Positions 1 through 6,923 of a DNA stretch of 34,637 bases are shown in pieces. The DNA is from Thermoplasmata archaeon (GTDB taxonomy: Archaea; Thermoplasmatota; Thermoplasmata; UBA10834): the NCBI GenBank assembly GCA_029864565.1, contig JAOTTD010000018.1, positions 1 through 34,637 on the forward strand, read 5' to 3'. A program made the position numbers and the translations under genes. How positions within the stretch are numbered: the stretch's first letter is position 1; each line of letters opens with the position of its first letter. The notes under the pieces were generated by a model. The model did not search any database, was not told where the DNA came from, and saw only the letters and a program-made list of their open reading frames with translations.

Positions 1-1119
1 TGCCTGCAGTGCGGATATTGCAGGGATCCTTGCCCAGTGTACAAATGCATAGGCTGGGAATCGGCGACCCCCCGTGGAAAGGTCTACTACCTGAAACAAC
101 TCCTGCACCAAACGCCCGTTGACAGGATCCTGAGACGCAGGCCGAAGATAGACGACAAGCTTACGCAGCGGTTGTTCCAGTGTACTTCTTGCGGAGCTTG
201 CGAACATGTCTGCCATGTGGAAATCGAGTTCCCTCACCTATGGGAGGAAGTCAAGGATTGGCTGATCTCTCAGGGATACGGCCCAATGGAAGCACACAAG
301 AAGATCGCTGAGAGGATTGTGAGCAAGCGAAACCCGTACGATGAGCCCGCAGAGAAGAGGCCCGCTTGGCTTCCCAAGGACATCAAACTGTCAGATGACC
401 CGGAGGTCGTCTTCTTCACAGGTTGCACTGAAGCCTACCGGATGCAGCCGCTCGCGGTGGCAACCGCGAAACTCCTCGACAAGGCTGGGGTTAGATTCAC
501 CATCATGGGCGAGGAGGAATGGTGCTGCGGGTCGCCTCTACTTCGGACGGGGCAGAAAGCTCCCGTTATGCAGGAGATGGCTCCGCACAACGTCCGTGAG
601 ATGGAGAAGCACGGGTGGAAGGTGATGGTCAGCGCCTGCGCAGGGTGCTATAACACGATCAAGAACGATTACCCCAAACTCGTGGGCAGCCCGTCGTTCG
701 AACTATATCATATATCCGAGTATCTGGAGAAGCTCATCAAGGACGAGCGGCTGAAGTTCACAAAGGAGTTCAAGAAGAAGGTCGCGTATCATGACCCGTG
801 CCATCTGGGCAGGCACGCCAAGGTATACGACGCCCCCAGGAATGTGCTGAAGGCCATCCCTGGCCTCGAGATCGTGAAGATGATGCACGAACGCGACGAC
901 GCTCAATGCTGTGGCGCGGGAGGCGGTTTCAAATCCGCCTTCAACGACATGGCCGAGTCCATCGCCGCAGATAGGGTCAGAGAGGCGGCCGACGCCGGAG
1001 CCGAGCTGATAGTCACATCCTGCCCATTCTGCCAGGTCAATCTCAACGCGGGCGCCAAGAAAGCCGAGCTGAACATAAAGACTATGGACGTCGTCCAGGT
1101 GGCGCTACAGGCAGTTTAG
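1..1119 (+). CDS. HdrD/GlcF-like iron-sulfur protein with two CCG domains (5' truncated)
   Basis: The frame is open from base 1, so the start lies outside the window; 372 residues are visible. The fragment opens inside a ferredoxin motif (CxxCxxCxxxCP, residues 1-12), and a second one (CTSCGAC...C) follows near residues 61-71. Two cysteine-rich CCG domains come next: one holds WCCGSP with a downstream CAGC, the other DPCH, QCCGAGGG and SCPFC. This order (two [4Fe-4S] plus two CCG domains) is that of heterodisulfide reductase subunit D and of glycolate/lactate oxidase iron-sulfur subunits (GlcF, LutA/GlpC relatives). Such proteins pass electrons between a flavin dehydrogenase and a quinone or disulfide. 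The partner would be upstream and is not visible, so the substrate is unknown. The 3' end overlaps the convergent AlkD-like gene by 38 bp. The family is secure; the exact role is not. Confidence 0.85.
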   Translation, partial: CLQCGYCRDPCPVYKCIGWESATPRGKVYYLKQLLHQTPVDRILRRRPKIDDKLTQRLFQCTSCGACEHVCHVEIEFPHLWEEVKDWLISQGYGPMEAHKKIAERIVSKRNPYDEPAEKRPAWLPKDIKLSDDPEVVFFTGCTEAYRMQPLAVATAKLLDKAGVRFTIMGEEEWCCGSPLLRTGQKAPVMQEMAPHNVREMEKHGWKVMVSACAGCYNTIKNDYPKLVGSPSFELYHISEYLEKLIKDERLKFTKEFKKKVAYHDPCHLGRHAKVYDAPRNVLKAIPGLEIVKMMHERDDAQCCGAGGGFKSAFNDMAESIAADRVREAADAGAELIVTSCPFCQVNLNAGAKKAELNIKTMDVVQVALQAV

Positions 1120-1798
1120 CCCGAAGACGCTTCTGAACCGCTTCGCCCCTCAATTCGCGAAGGGCGTCCGATGCGATCCATCTCGCAGCTCGCGAATCCA
1201 TCTTCGATATCTCGACCGCTACCTGGATGGCTTCCCGGTTCAACCGAAGGTTCCTCTTCCCAATCTGCCTGAGCGACCAATTGACCGCCTTCTTAACGTA
1301 CCTCCGGTCGTCGAGTGATTCCCTTTTCACATGCTCGAGGAGGGCGACGAATACGTCATCGGAAGCGGTCTTGTCATGAACCGATAGGCCGGCCATCATC
1401 GCGAACCCCGCCCGCTTCACGAACTCCTCGTTCCTGCGGCTCCATTCCACAGCCTTATCGAACGCGTATGGCGTCCTGTCGAAGAGACAGGTCGTTGCCT
1501 GATCGCAGACATCCCACGAGTCGAAAGCCTCGGCCCAGTCCTCCATCTGCTCCGTGGTGACCCTTGCTGGTTCATCGATTATGGCCGCGAGGATCCTCGC
1601 CTCGTGTATCCCCGAAGCCCAGAGCTCCAATGCCAATGAATGATCCTTGCCAAGGCGCTTAGCGACCTTTCTGAGCTCGGTCACCGAGATGCCGAGGGTG
1701 TTCTCCGAGCTGATGCCGAAACGCGCCATCCCCTCGACGTTCTTCGGGTTGGCCCTGGACCTTAGCTCGCTTATGACTTGTTCGACAGTCTCACTCAT
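1082..1798 (-). CDS. AlkD-like DNA alkylation repair protein (HEAT-repeat DNA glycosylase)
   Basis: A 238-residue protein built of alpha-helical HEAT-like repeats, matching the DNA alkylation repair (AlkD) family, which removes bulky or positively charged alkylated bases. Family hallmarks seen are the N-terminal GI...LG.S...LR..AK.LGKDH stretch, the central SWD.CD motif (SWDVCDQ) and the later EFVKRAGFAMMA and RRYVKKAVNWSLRQIGKRN segments. The ATG at 1798 overlaps the stop of the upstream Lrp gene in an ATGA, which implies translational coupling and favours this start over the ATG at 1810. The 3' end runs 38 bp into the convergent iron-sulfur gene. Substrate range cannot be read from the sequence. 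Confidence 0.85.
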   Translation of the reverse strand: MSETVEQVISELRSRANPKNVEGMARFGISSENTLGISVTELRKVAKRLGKDHSLALELWASGIHEARILAAIIDEPARVTTEQMEDWAEAFDSWDVCDQATTCLFDRTPYAFDKAVEWSRRNEEFVKRAGFAMMAGLSVHDKTASDDVFVALLEHVKRESLDDRRYVKKAVNWSLRQIGKRNLRLNREAIQVAVEISKMDSRAARWIASDALRELRGEAVQKRLRAKLPVAPPGRRP

Positions 1799-2313
1799 AT
1801 ACCCGTCCAAGGAACCCCTTTGTATGCGCTCATTACAATCTGAGTGTCCGTTTCCTTGATACCGTCCATCTTGAGGAATGCGTCGATGAACTCCTGCAGT
1901 TCGGTCATGCCCACGAAGAGAGCGACGACGAGGAGGTCGTATTCTCCGGTCACACGATAGACAGCGACGACCCTGTTGTGATTTGTTATGTGTTCAACGA
2001 CCTCATCTAGCTTCTCGCTGAGTGATTTGACGTGGATGTAGGCCTTCACGGTGTTCTCTATCAGCCGATAGTCCAGGTGAATCGAGAACCGCAGTATGAT
2101 TCCCTTGTCTATAAGGTTCTTGATCCTCCTCCGGACGGTCGCCTCGGTCACTCCCAGTTTCTTGGCGATCTCAGAGTTGCTCGTCCTGGAGTTCTCCCTA
2201 AGCTCGCAGAGAATCCTGATATCGGTCTTGTCTATCGGCAGAAGCTTCAGGTCGAGACCCTTCCATCTCTCGTATATCTCACACGGATGTTCCATGATAG
2301 AGGGCAAAGTCAT
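1795..2313 (-). CDS. Lrp/AsnC-family transcriptional regulator
   Basis: A 172-residue regulator. Residues about 28-75 form the winged helix-turn-helix typical of Lrp/AsnC (DKTDIRILCELRENSRTS, then IAKKLGVTEATVRRRIKNL). Residues about 88-165 form the RAM/ACT-like effector and oligomerisation domain, including the conserved GEYDLLV stretch. Archaeal members bind amino acids or other small metabolites and act as repressors or activators. The ATG at 2313 has a TATA-like GTTAAATT about 42 nt upstream, consistent with a short leader; an internal ATG at 2295 is an alternative. It is translationally coupled to the AlkD-like gene through an ATGA overlap, an unusual pairing that may mean the two are co-expressed. 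Confidence 0.9.
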   Translation of the reverse strand: MTLPSIMEHPCEIYERWKGLDLKLLPIDKTDIRILCELRENSRTSNSEIAKKLGVTEATVRRRIKNLIDKGIILRFSIHLDYRLIENTVKAYIHVKSLSEKLDEVVEHITNHNRVVAVYRVTGEYDLLVVALFVGMTELQEFIDAFLKMDGIKETDTQIVMSAYKGVPWTGI

Positions 2314-2351
2314 GTCTCTTACCGGACTCTGATAGAGAGGTTCAGTACTTC

Positions 2352-2359
2352 AATTTAAC
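2352..2359 (-). promoter_or_regulatory. Candidate TATA box for the Lrp-alkD unit
   Basis: The minus strand reads GTTAAATT, centred about 42 nt before the Lrp ATG, in a 139-bp gap otherwise without a gene. Position and composition fit an archaeal TATA box, but the match is not strong. Confidence 0.35.
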
Positions 2360-2452
2360 GGAATTCATACAGAAATAAGCCAATGACGCATGCTTTTCGT
2401 ATGGCAAAATGCTGATTGCGCACCTAGAATCGTCAAAAAAGGCGAAAAACCG

Positions 2453-3235
2453 CTATTCGCCGAACCGCCGCTTCCTCAGCTGGTAGGATCGCACCGCCCT
2501 GAGAAAATCTACCTTCCTGAACCCGGGCCAGTACACATCCGAGAAGTAGAGTTCCGAGTACGCCAACTGCCACAACAGGAAGTTGGATATTCGCTCCTCC
2601 CCGGACGTTCTCAATATGAGGTCTGGGTCAGGCAGGTCGGATGTGTAGAGATACTTGTAAAAGGTATCCTCGCTGATATCTTCGAGCCTCATCTTCCCGT
2701 CCTTGACCTCACCCGCGATCTTCTTCACCGCCTGGATAAGCTCTTCACGGCCGCCGTAGCCGACGGCGATATTGAAGAAGTACTCTTCATATTCCTTCGT
2801 ACGCTCCTCCGCATGCTCGATGGACTTCCTCACATCTTCCGGCAGCACGTCCTTGCGACCCAACACACGGACTCTTATCCTGTGCTTGTGCACTCGGTCG
2901 TCCTCCGCCAGGTTCTCGAAGTTTCTGGCGAACATCCTCATAAGCGTGTTGATCTCATCGGGTTCCCTGGTGACGTTCTCTGTGGAGAACGCGTAAACGG
3001 TGAGCACCCTGATGCCGAGCTCCAGGCACCACTCGATCATCTCCTCCAGCTTCTCCTTCCCCTTCTCGTGCCCTTCGGCCACCATGAGGCCGAACTCTCT
3101 GGCGTACCTTCTGTTGCCATCCATTATGACTGCGACATGGTGAGGTACGGGCCTGGAGGATATCTCCTTCAGAAGGCGCTTCTCGTAGGTCTGATATGCC
3201 GTTGATGCGATAGCTCTGGATATCTCGCCCGTCAT
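2453..3235 (-). CDS. uppS: Cis-prenyltransferase (undecaprenyl diphosphate synthase-like)
   Basis: A 260-residue cis-prenyltransferase, the family that condenses isopentenyl diphosphate onto an allylic primer to make the long polyprenyl diphosphate used as glycan carrier lipid. Archaeal members use geranylgeranyl diphosphate. The catalytic loop HHVAVIMDGNRRYA places the essential Asp at residue 39. Further family motifs are YAFSTEN, the NIAVGYGGREEL stretch and the C-terminal RTSGEERISNFLLWQ/ELYF block that binds IPP. Length is normal. A TATA box sits about 39 nt upstream, directly against the stop codon of the preceding gene, so uppS can be transcribed on its own despite the 42-bp gap. Confidence 0.93.
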   Translation of the reverse strand: MTGEISRAIASTAYQTYEKRLLKEISSRPVPHHVAVIMDGNRRYAREFGLMVAEGHEKGKEKLEEMIEWCLELGIRVLTVYAFSTENVTREPDEINTLMRMFARNFENLAEDDRVHKHRIRVRVLGRKDVLPEDVRKSIEHAEERTKEYEEYFFNIAVGYGGREELIQAVKKIAGEVKDGKMRLEDISEDTFYKYLYTSDLPDPDLILRTSGEERISNFLLWQLAYSELYFSDVYWPGFRKVDFLRAVRSYQLRKRRFGE

Positions 3236-3270
3236 TCAAGCAGCTTCCGCTTCGCAGATATGATAACTGG

Positions 3271-3277
3271 ATTTAAA
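3271..3277 (-). promoter_or_regulatory. TATA box of uppS
   Basis: The minus strand reads TTTAAAT, centred 39 nt before the uppS ATG and adjoining the stop codon (3280-3278) of the upstream gene. Spacing fits a short-leader archaeal transcript. Confidence 0.5.
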
Positions 3278-4243
3278 CTATGTGCGTCTGAAATCCTCCG
3301 GGAGGCCAGCACTATAGAGGCCGAGGTCCACACAACCGATGGCCGCCAGAGCCCCAATAGCCCCTCGGGATCCGGTGATCTCCACGAGCCTGACTTTGTT
3401 AGCGTCCGCAGCGTGCTCAGCGTCATGGGTTGAGAGGATGGTTTCCTTGGCCTCTGCGCCGAACTTCGTCAATCTCGGCGGAACGTCTAATCCTTCGAAC
3501 ACCGCCATGACTGTCTCCTTCGAATAGGTATTGTCGGATATGAAGTCCCTCGCCCATCCGACGACCCTGTCCTTCTCGCCCGGTAGCACTGCGAACGATA
3601 CGGCGGTCGAGGAGCAGTTGGTCGTCTTCTGTGGTGCGTTCGGGTTCAGCTGTATAATCTTGTGCGATAGGAATATGCCGTAGGGAATCTCCCGCGCCAA
3701 CCTGAGGCCCAAGACCCATGTGGCACCCTTCTCCTTTGTGTCAGTGTCATCGATGCCGATCACGAGGCGACGGCGCAAAGGGGTGGTCAACTTGAGCTCG
3801 ACAGCTCTTGCACCTCCGACCTCCTCGTCGCTGAGGAACTCGACTTTCTCTACACCTTCTGCCTGCGGCAGGCACGCCCCGACACCGACACTTGCACCTG
3901 CCAGGCCCATCCAGGTAGTCTCAACCTTGTCATCGTTGACTATGACAGATTTCAGAGCCTGACCTCCTGTGTCCTTGGAAGCGGGCCCGAACCTGACCTC
4001 GCCCTCGCCAAGCCTAGCTTCCATTATCAGAGTTGTCCCTTGGACCTCCACGTGTTCTATCACGCCCCTCGACCTCAGCCTGTTGATGGCGTCCCATTCG
4101 ACCGGGCCTTGAGCGCAGCACTCCTCGACTAATCTGGCCTTGCTCGATTTCTCGTCTACCAATGTGATGAGGCGCTTGGCGAACATGCTTCCATGACGCT
4201 TCCTGATCTCATCCGGAGTGGTCATGCCAGCCATCCCAATCAT
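3278..4243 (-). CDS. TiaS-like protein, probably methanogenesis marker protein 11 family
   Basis: A 321-residue protein whose centre carries GIDDTDTKEKGATW (from about residue 164), then LNPNAPQKTTNCSS and AVSFAVLPG. The GIDDTD motif and the LNP...P.KT.N pattern are those of TiaS, the ligase that puts agmatine on C34 of archaeal tRNA-Ile2. TiaS itself is longer, with C-terminal OB-fold and zinc-ribbon domains that are absent here. The ATW variant after the Asp motif and the size fit the TiaS-related family called methanogenesis marker protein 11, of unknown function. Assignment to that family rather than to another TiaS paralogue is from memory of the motif. It lies 28 bp after the UPF0173 gene, probably co-transcribed. 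Start codons at 4243, 4234 and 4225 are all possible. Confidence 0.6.
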   Translation of the reverse strand: MIGMAGMTTPDEIRKRHGSMFAKRLITLVDEKSSKARLVEECCAQGPVEWDAINRLRSRGVIEHVEVQGTTLIMEARLGEGEVRFGPASKDTGGQALKSVIVNDDKVETTWMGLAGASVGVGACLPQAEGVEKVEFLSDEEVGGARAVELKLTTPLRRRLVIGIDDTDTKEKGATWVLGLRLAREIPYGIFLSHKIIQLNPNAPQKTTNCSSTAVSFAVLPGEKDRVVGWARDFISDNTYSKETVMAVFEGLDVPPRLTKFGAEAKETILSTHDAEHAADANKVRLVEITGSRGAIGALAAIGCVDLGLYSAGLPEDFRRT

Positions 4244-4271
4244 ACTTCCAGCGTTTCTCCTGGCTCAAGAA

Positions 4272-4925
4272 TCACGACTTTCGTGCTAGGGAGGACGCGC
4301 TCACCAGTTTCTCGAACTCCTTTGGATCCTGCTCAATAGGTTCCCAGGTCCCATAATGCATGGGGATGACACAGGCAGGCTTGACTAGGGAAGTCGCAAG
4401 CGCGGCCTGTCGTGGGTCCATCGTGAAGAAGCCACCTATAGGCAGCAGAGCTATTTCGGGTCTGTACATATTGCCAATGAGTTTCATGTCTCCGAACACG
4501 CACGTATCGCCTGCGTGATACACAACCTTCTCGGAATCTATGAGCAAGCCCACTGGCATGGCGGCTGAGAACTCGAGTCCAGGCGCGCCGATACTAGAAG
4601 AATGGAACGCGGGAACCATCGTAATAGAGGTGTTCTTGACCTTCGCTGTGCCTCCGAGGTTGAACCCGATGCTCTCGACGTCGCATCGTTCTATGTACAT
4701 CGACATCTCGACTATGCTGACTACGACCGCTCCCGTGCGTCTGGCGATCTCAACCGCATCGCCAAGGTGATCGGCGTGGCCGTGAGTCACGCAAATGATG
4801 TCGCAGTCAACCTTGTCGGGAGAGATGGTGGCTTTTGGATTGCCCGTCAGGAACGGGTCCACTAGCACCTTGTCCCTCCCCTCTATCAGAAACGCCGCAT
4901 GCCCTAGCCAAGTAATCTTCATCAT
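4272..4925 (-). CDS. UPF0173 metal-dependent hydrolase (metallo-beta-lactamase fold)
   Basis: A 217-residue metallo-beta-lactamase-fold protein of the UPF0173/UlaG-like group. It begins KITWLGHAAFLIEG and carries the metal-binding motif HGHADH (His48, His50, Asp52, His53). Further ligand motifs are AFHSSS, HAGDT and a late PMHYGTW. Full family length. These proteins are predicted hydrolases of phosphoester or lactone-type substrates; the actual substrate is unknown. It heads a likely two-gene unit with the TiaS-like gene, and a TATA-like element lies about 36 nt upstream. ATG codons at 4925 and 4922 are equivalent start choices. Confidence 0.88.
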   Translation of the reverse strand: MMKITWLGHAAFLIEGRDKVLVDPFLTGNPKATISPDKVDCDIICVTHGHADHLGDAVEIARRTGAVVVSIVEMSMYIERCDVESIGFNLGGTAKVKNTSITMVPAFHSSSIGAPGLEFSAAMPVGLLIDSEKVVYHAGDTCVFGDMKLIGNMYRPEIALLPIGGFFTMDPRQAALATSLVKPACVIPMHYGTWEPIEQDPKEFEKLVSASSLARKS

Positions 4926-4955
4926 ACCATCCAGGTAGACGAATGCCCCGGTGCT

Positions 4956-4967
4956 ATTTCTTAATTT
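4956..4967 (-). promoter_or_regulatory. TATA box of the UPF0173 gene
   Basis: The minus strand reads AAATTAAGAAAT, centred about 36 nt before the ATG at 4925. This is the expected position for a short-leader archaeal promoter. Confidence 0.45.
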
Positions 4968-4982
4968 GCGCTCGCGGACTGC

Positions 4983-5837
4983 TCACGGCAAGAGTTCCGC
5001 ACCCACGAAACGGGAGGGGATGTCCGCCAGGTTCAGAGCAGTCAACCGAGTCGCCCGGTAGATTAGCCACTTTCCCTTGACTCCGACTGCTTTGCCCCTG
5101 TGTCTGCCTGGGGTCTCCCTGAGTCGAGGCTTCACTTCGAGGGGTAGCTCTATCGGATACGAATCGAGCCATCTGAGGGGGCCAGGTGCGACACCGGGCT
5201 GCGCCTCCAACGAGGCGCTGAGAGCGTCATAATTCCCCTGGATGCCCTTCATATCCAACGGACGAGCGAAATTCTCCAACAAAACCTCTTGTTTGAAGGC
5301 CTGCGGTATCCTGAGCCTTGCGGATATCTCCTTCTCAGCGGTGCGAGCCTTCTTCCTCGAGAGGAACGAACCGATGAGCGCAAATGCGTCAGCACCCTGC
5401 TCCACCAGACGTTTGTCCACACGCCTATTGGAACTCATGCCTATCTTCACTCGTTTGTTGTAGAACGCAAGGTACACCACATGCTCCCTTCGGCAGAAGT
5501 CCATGTCGCAGAGATCGCCGTCGCACTTCGGTTCGAACACGCATTCCTGATGCGGTATGAAGAACTCCTCGGCACACGCGGCGCACTGGACGAATTTGGA
5601 GACCGCTGCCCGGTCAGGGCATGCAAAGTAACGGTCCCCTTCGTAGTGACCTACACATTCCCTATGGCCGCTGATTACGTAGTCTACTCTCCCGAGATCG
5701 AGGCTCAAGGGGTCATCGCTTGAGCGGTTCCTGCAAGTCAGAACGGGCTCGAACCCGCGCCACTCGAACTCCACGGCGTGATAAGGCAGCGAGGCCTCGA
5801 CGCGTTCCAGCCAGAGTCGATCTGCGCGTTCGAACAT
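4983..5837 (-). CDS. DUF2797 domain protein with cysteine-rich zinc-finger region
   Basis: A 284-residue protein matching DUF2797. The N-terminal half has several Cys/His clusters (HRECVGH, FACPD, CAACAEEF, HQECVFEPKCDGDLCDMDFC) that look like zinc sites. They lead into the DUF2797 core, HVVYLAFYNKRVKIGMS...RLVEQGADAFALIG, which resembles the first strands of a GIY-YIG nuclease-like fold; the tail is basic. No catalytic role is established for the family, and the nuclease-like reading is inference. A/T-rich sequence only 18-30 nt upstream suggests a leaderless or near-leaderless transcript. The gene is separated by 75 bp from KptA upstream. Confidence 0.75.
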   Translation of the reverse strand: MFERADRLWLERVEASLPYHAVEFEWRGFEPVLTCRNRSSDDPLSLDLGRVDYVISGHRECVGHYEGDRYFACPDRAAVSKFVQCAACAEEFFIPHQECVFEPKCDGDLCDMDFCRREHVVYLAFYNKRVKIGMSSNRRVDKRLVEQGADAFALIGSFLSRKKARTAEKEISARLRIPQAFKQEVLLENFARPLDMKGIQGNYDALSASLEAQPGVAPGPLRWLDSYPIELPLEVKPRLRETPGRHRGKAVGVKGKWLIYRATRLTALNLADIPSRFVGAELLP

Positions 5838-5912
5838 TGCGTGTATAGTATCTATATGATGTATTTGCCGTTTAGCCGTTGGTTGGCGAAAGTAGGCAGC
5901 TGAGGCAGGCGG

Positions 5913-6656
5913 TCACTCCGGTTTACTAGGATCCTCGCTTCCGGCCTCTGGGGGCATGTCCTCGCCGTCTCCAGTTTTCTCGTCCTCGGGCTGCGGTCTG
6001 TCAGAGGGATACTCGCTGAGATTAACATCCATCTTCTTCAGGAATTTCGGGCCGATTTCCTCCGCCAGGTAGACGGTCTTCCCTGCTTTCTGGATCACCA
6101 CACCGTCCTCGGAAGCGGCCTTGGCATCCACCTCGAGAATCACGGGAGACTCTGTGCGGACCCTTCCCGCGTTCACCGCGTCTCCGACCGTCTTGCTAAG
6201 GTGCACGCGCTTCCTGTCCGACGGCTTTATACCGGTCTCCAGAATGATATCTACCTCTTCCTCGGTCGCCGGATAGTACAGTGAATCGGGTATGCCCACA
6301 TGGCTCGGATCGAGCTCCACCTCGAAGGAGTGAGCGTATGTTGCCCGGATCTTGCCGTCCAGAAACTCGTATCTTCCCTTGTTATCCGTCTCGATTATTG
6401 CCAGTATGTGATGCGGTCTGAGCCAGTGATATCTTCGTTGCTTCGCCTGAATGGCGTTCACGAATTCTCGGAGGTCGACGAAGCCAAATTTGTCGACCTC
6501 TAGGTCGAACCGCTCTGGGAAGTGTCTGAGTACCCCTGCCAGAGTTCTGCTGAGACGGTCGAGTTCCTCTGCGTTCATCAGGAATCGGCCTTCCTCTCCG
6601 CATACGGGACAATATTCGGCTCTGTAGTAACCGTGTTCTTTGCATTCTCTGAGCAA
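5913..6656 (-). CDS. kptA: RNA 2'-phosphotransferase KptA/Tpt1
   Basis: KptA removes a 2'-phosphate from RNA (classically at tRNA splice junctions) by transferring it to NAD+. The protein starts with the archaeal zinc ribbon (CKEHG..., CPVCGEEGRF), then the two KptA lobes: LSRTLAGVLRHFP, FVDLREFV.AI, the LRPHHILAIIETDNKGRYEF block, IRATYAHSFEVEL, and HLS.TVGDAVNAGR. The last 40 residues are an acidic, proline-rich extension. The frame is open further upstream to a TTG at 6695, but I place the start at the TTG at 6656 because GGAGG lies 6 nt before it and the product then begins where archaeal KptA proteins usually begin. The upstream TTG overlaps the probable TATA box. Length is then 247 residues. 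Confidence 0.9.
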   Translation of the reverse strand: MLRECKEHGYYRAEYCPVCGEEGRFLMNAEELDRLSRTLAGVLRHFPERFDLEVDKFGFVDLREFVNAIQAKQRRYHWLRPHHILAIIETDNKGRYEFLDGKIRATYAHSFEVELDPSHVGIPDSLYYPATEEEVDIILETGIKPSDRKRVHLSKTVGDAVNAGRVRTESPVILEVDAKAASEDGVVIQKAGKTVYLAEEIGPKFLKKMDVNLSEYPSDRPQPEDEKTGDGEDMPPEAGSEDPSKPE

Positions 6657-6692
6657 GCGATACCTCCGATGGTCTCGGAATACCAGGAACCA

Positions 6693-6705
6693 CAATATAT
6701 CTTTT
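6693..6705 (-). promoter_or_regulatory. BRE/TATA box of kptA
   Basis: The minus strand reads AAAAGATATATTG, centred about 42 nt before the proposed TTG start at 6656. Initiation about 25 nt downstream leaves a short leader that contains the GGAGG at 6667-6663. Confidence 0.55.
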
Positions 6706-6774
6706 GGCCAAGGCGAACCTCAAGAACCGACCCGACAAGAGCATCTGCATGTGTGCCAGGAAGAATTCTCGGAA

Positions 6775-6787
6775 GGCTTTAACTATG
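6775..6787 (+). promoter_or_regulatory. Weak candidate promoter for the hdrA-fdhA operon
   Basis: GGCTTTAACTATG preceded by purine-rich TCGGAA is the best TATA-like element in the 267-bp divergent gap between kptA and hdrA1. It would give a leader of about 120 nt that includes the inverted repeat at 6867-6894. Confidence 0.3.
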
Positions 6788-6866
6788 AAGTCGTAATATC
6801 GTCCGCAAAGCCGGTGAATCCAGTTGGCTGCGTGAGCAGACAATCTCACTGCTGGATGGTGGAGGT

Positions 6867-6894
6867 CTCGGCTTTCCATTCGACGAAAACCGAG
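6867..6894 (+). repeat. Inverted repeat in the hdrA1 leader
   Basis: CTCGGCTTTC and GAAAACCGAG are complementary over 10 positions with one C-A mismatch, around an 8-nt loop. The element ends 29 nt before the hdrA1 ATG and 16 nt before its GAGGAG ribosome binding site. It could be an RNA hairpin or a protein-binding dyad. Confidence 0.5.
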
Positions 6895-6923
6895 TGTCTG
6901 CGAGTGGTGCGAGGAGAGATTGA

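Noticed and set aside
2390-3205. A 271-codon open frame on the plus strand
   Set aside because: It lies opposite uppS, which has intact catalytic motifs; the plus-strand translation shows no family pattern.
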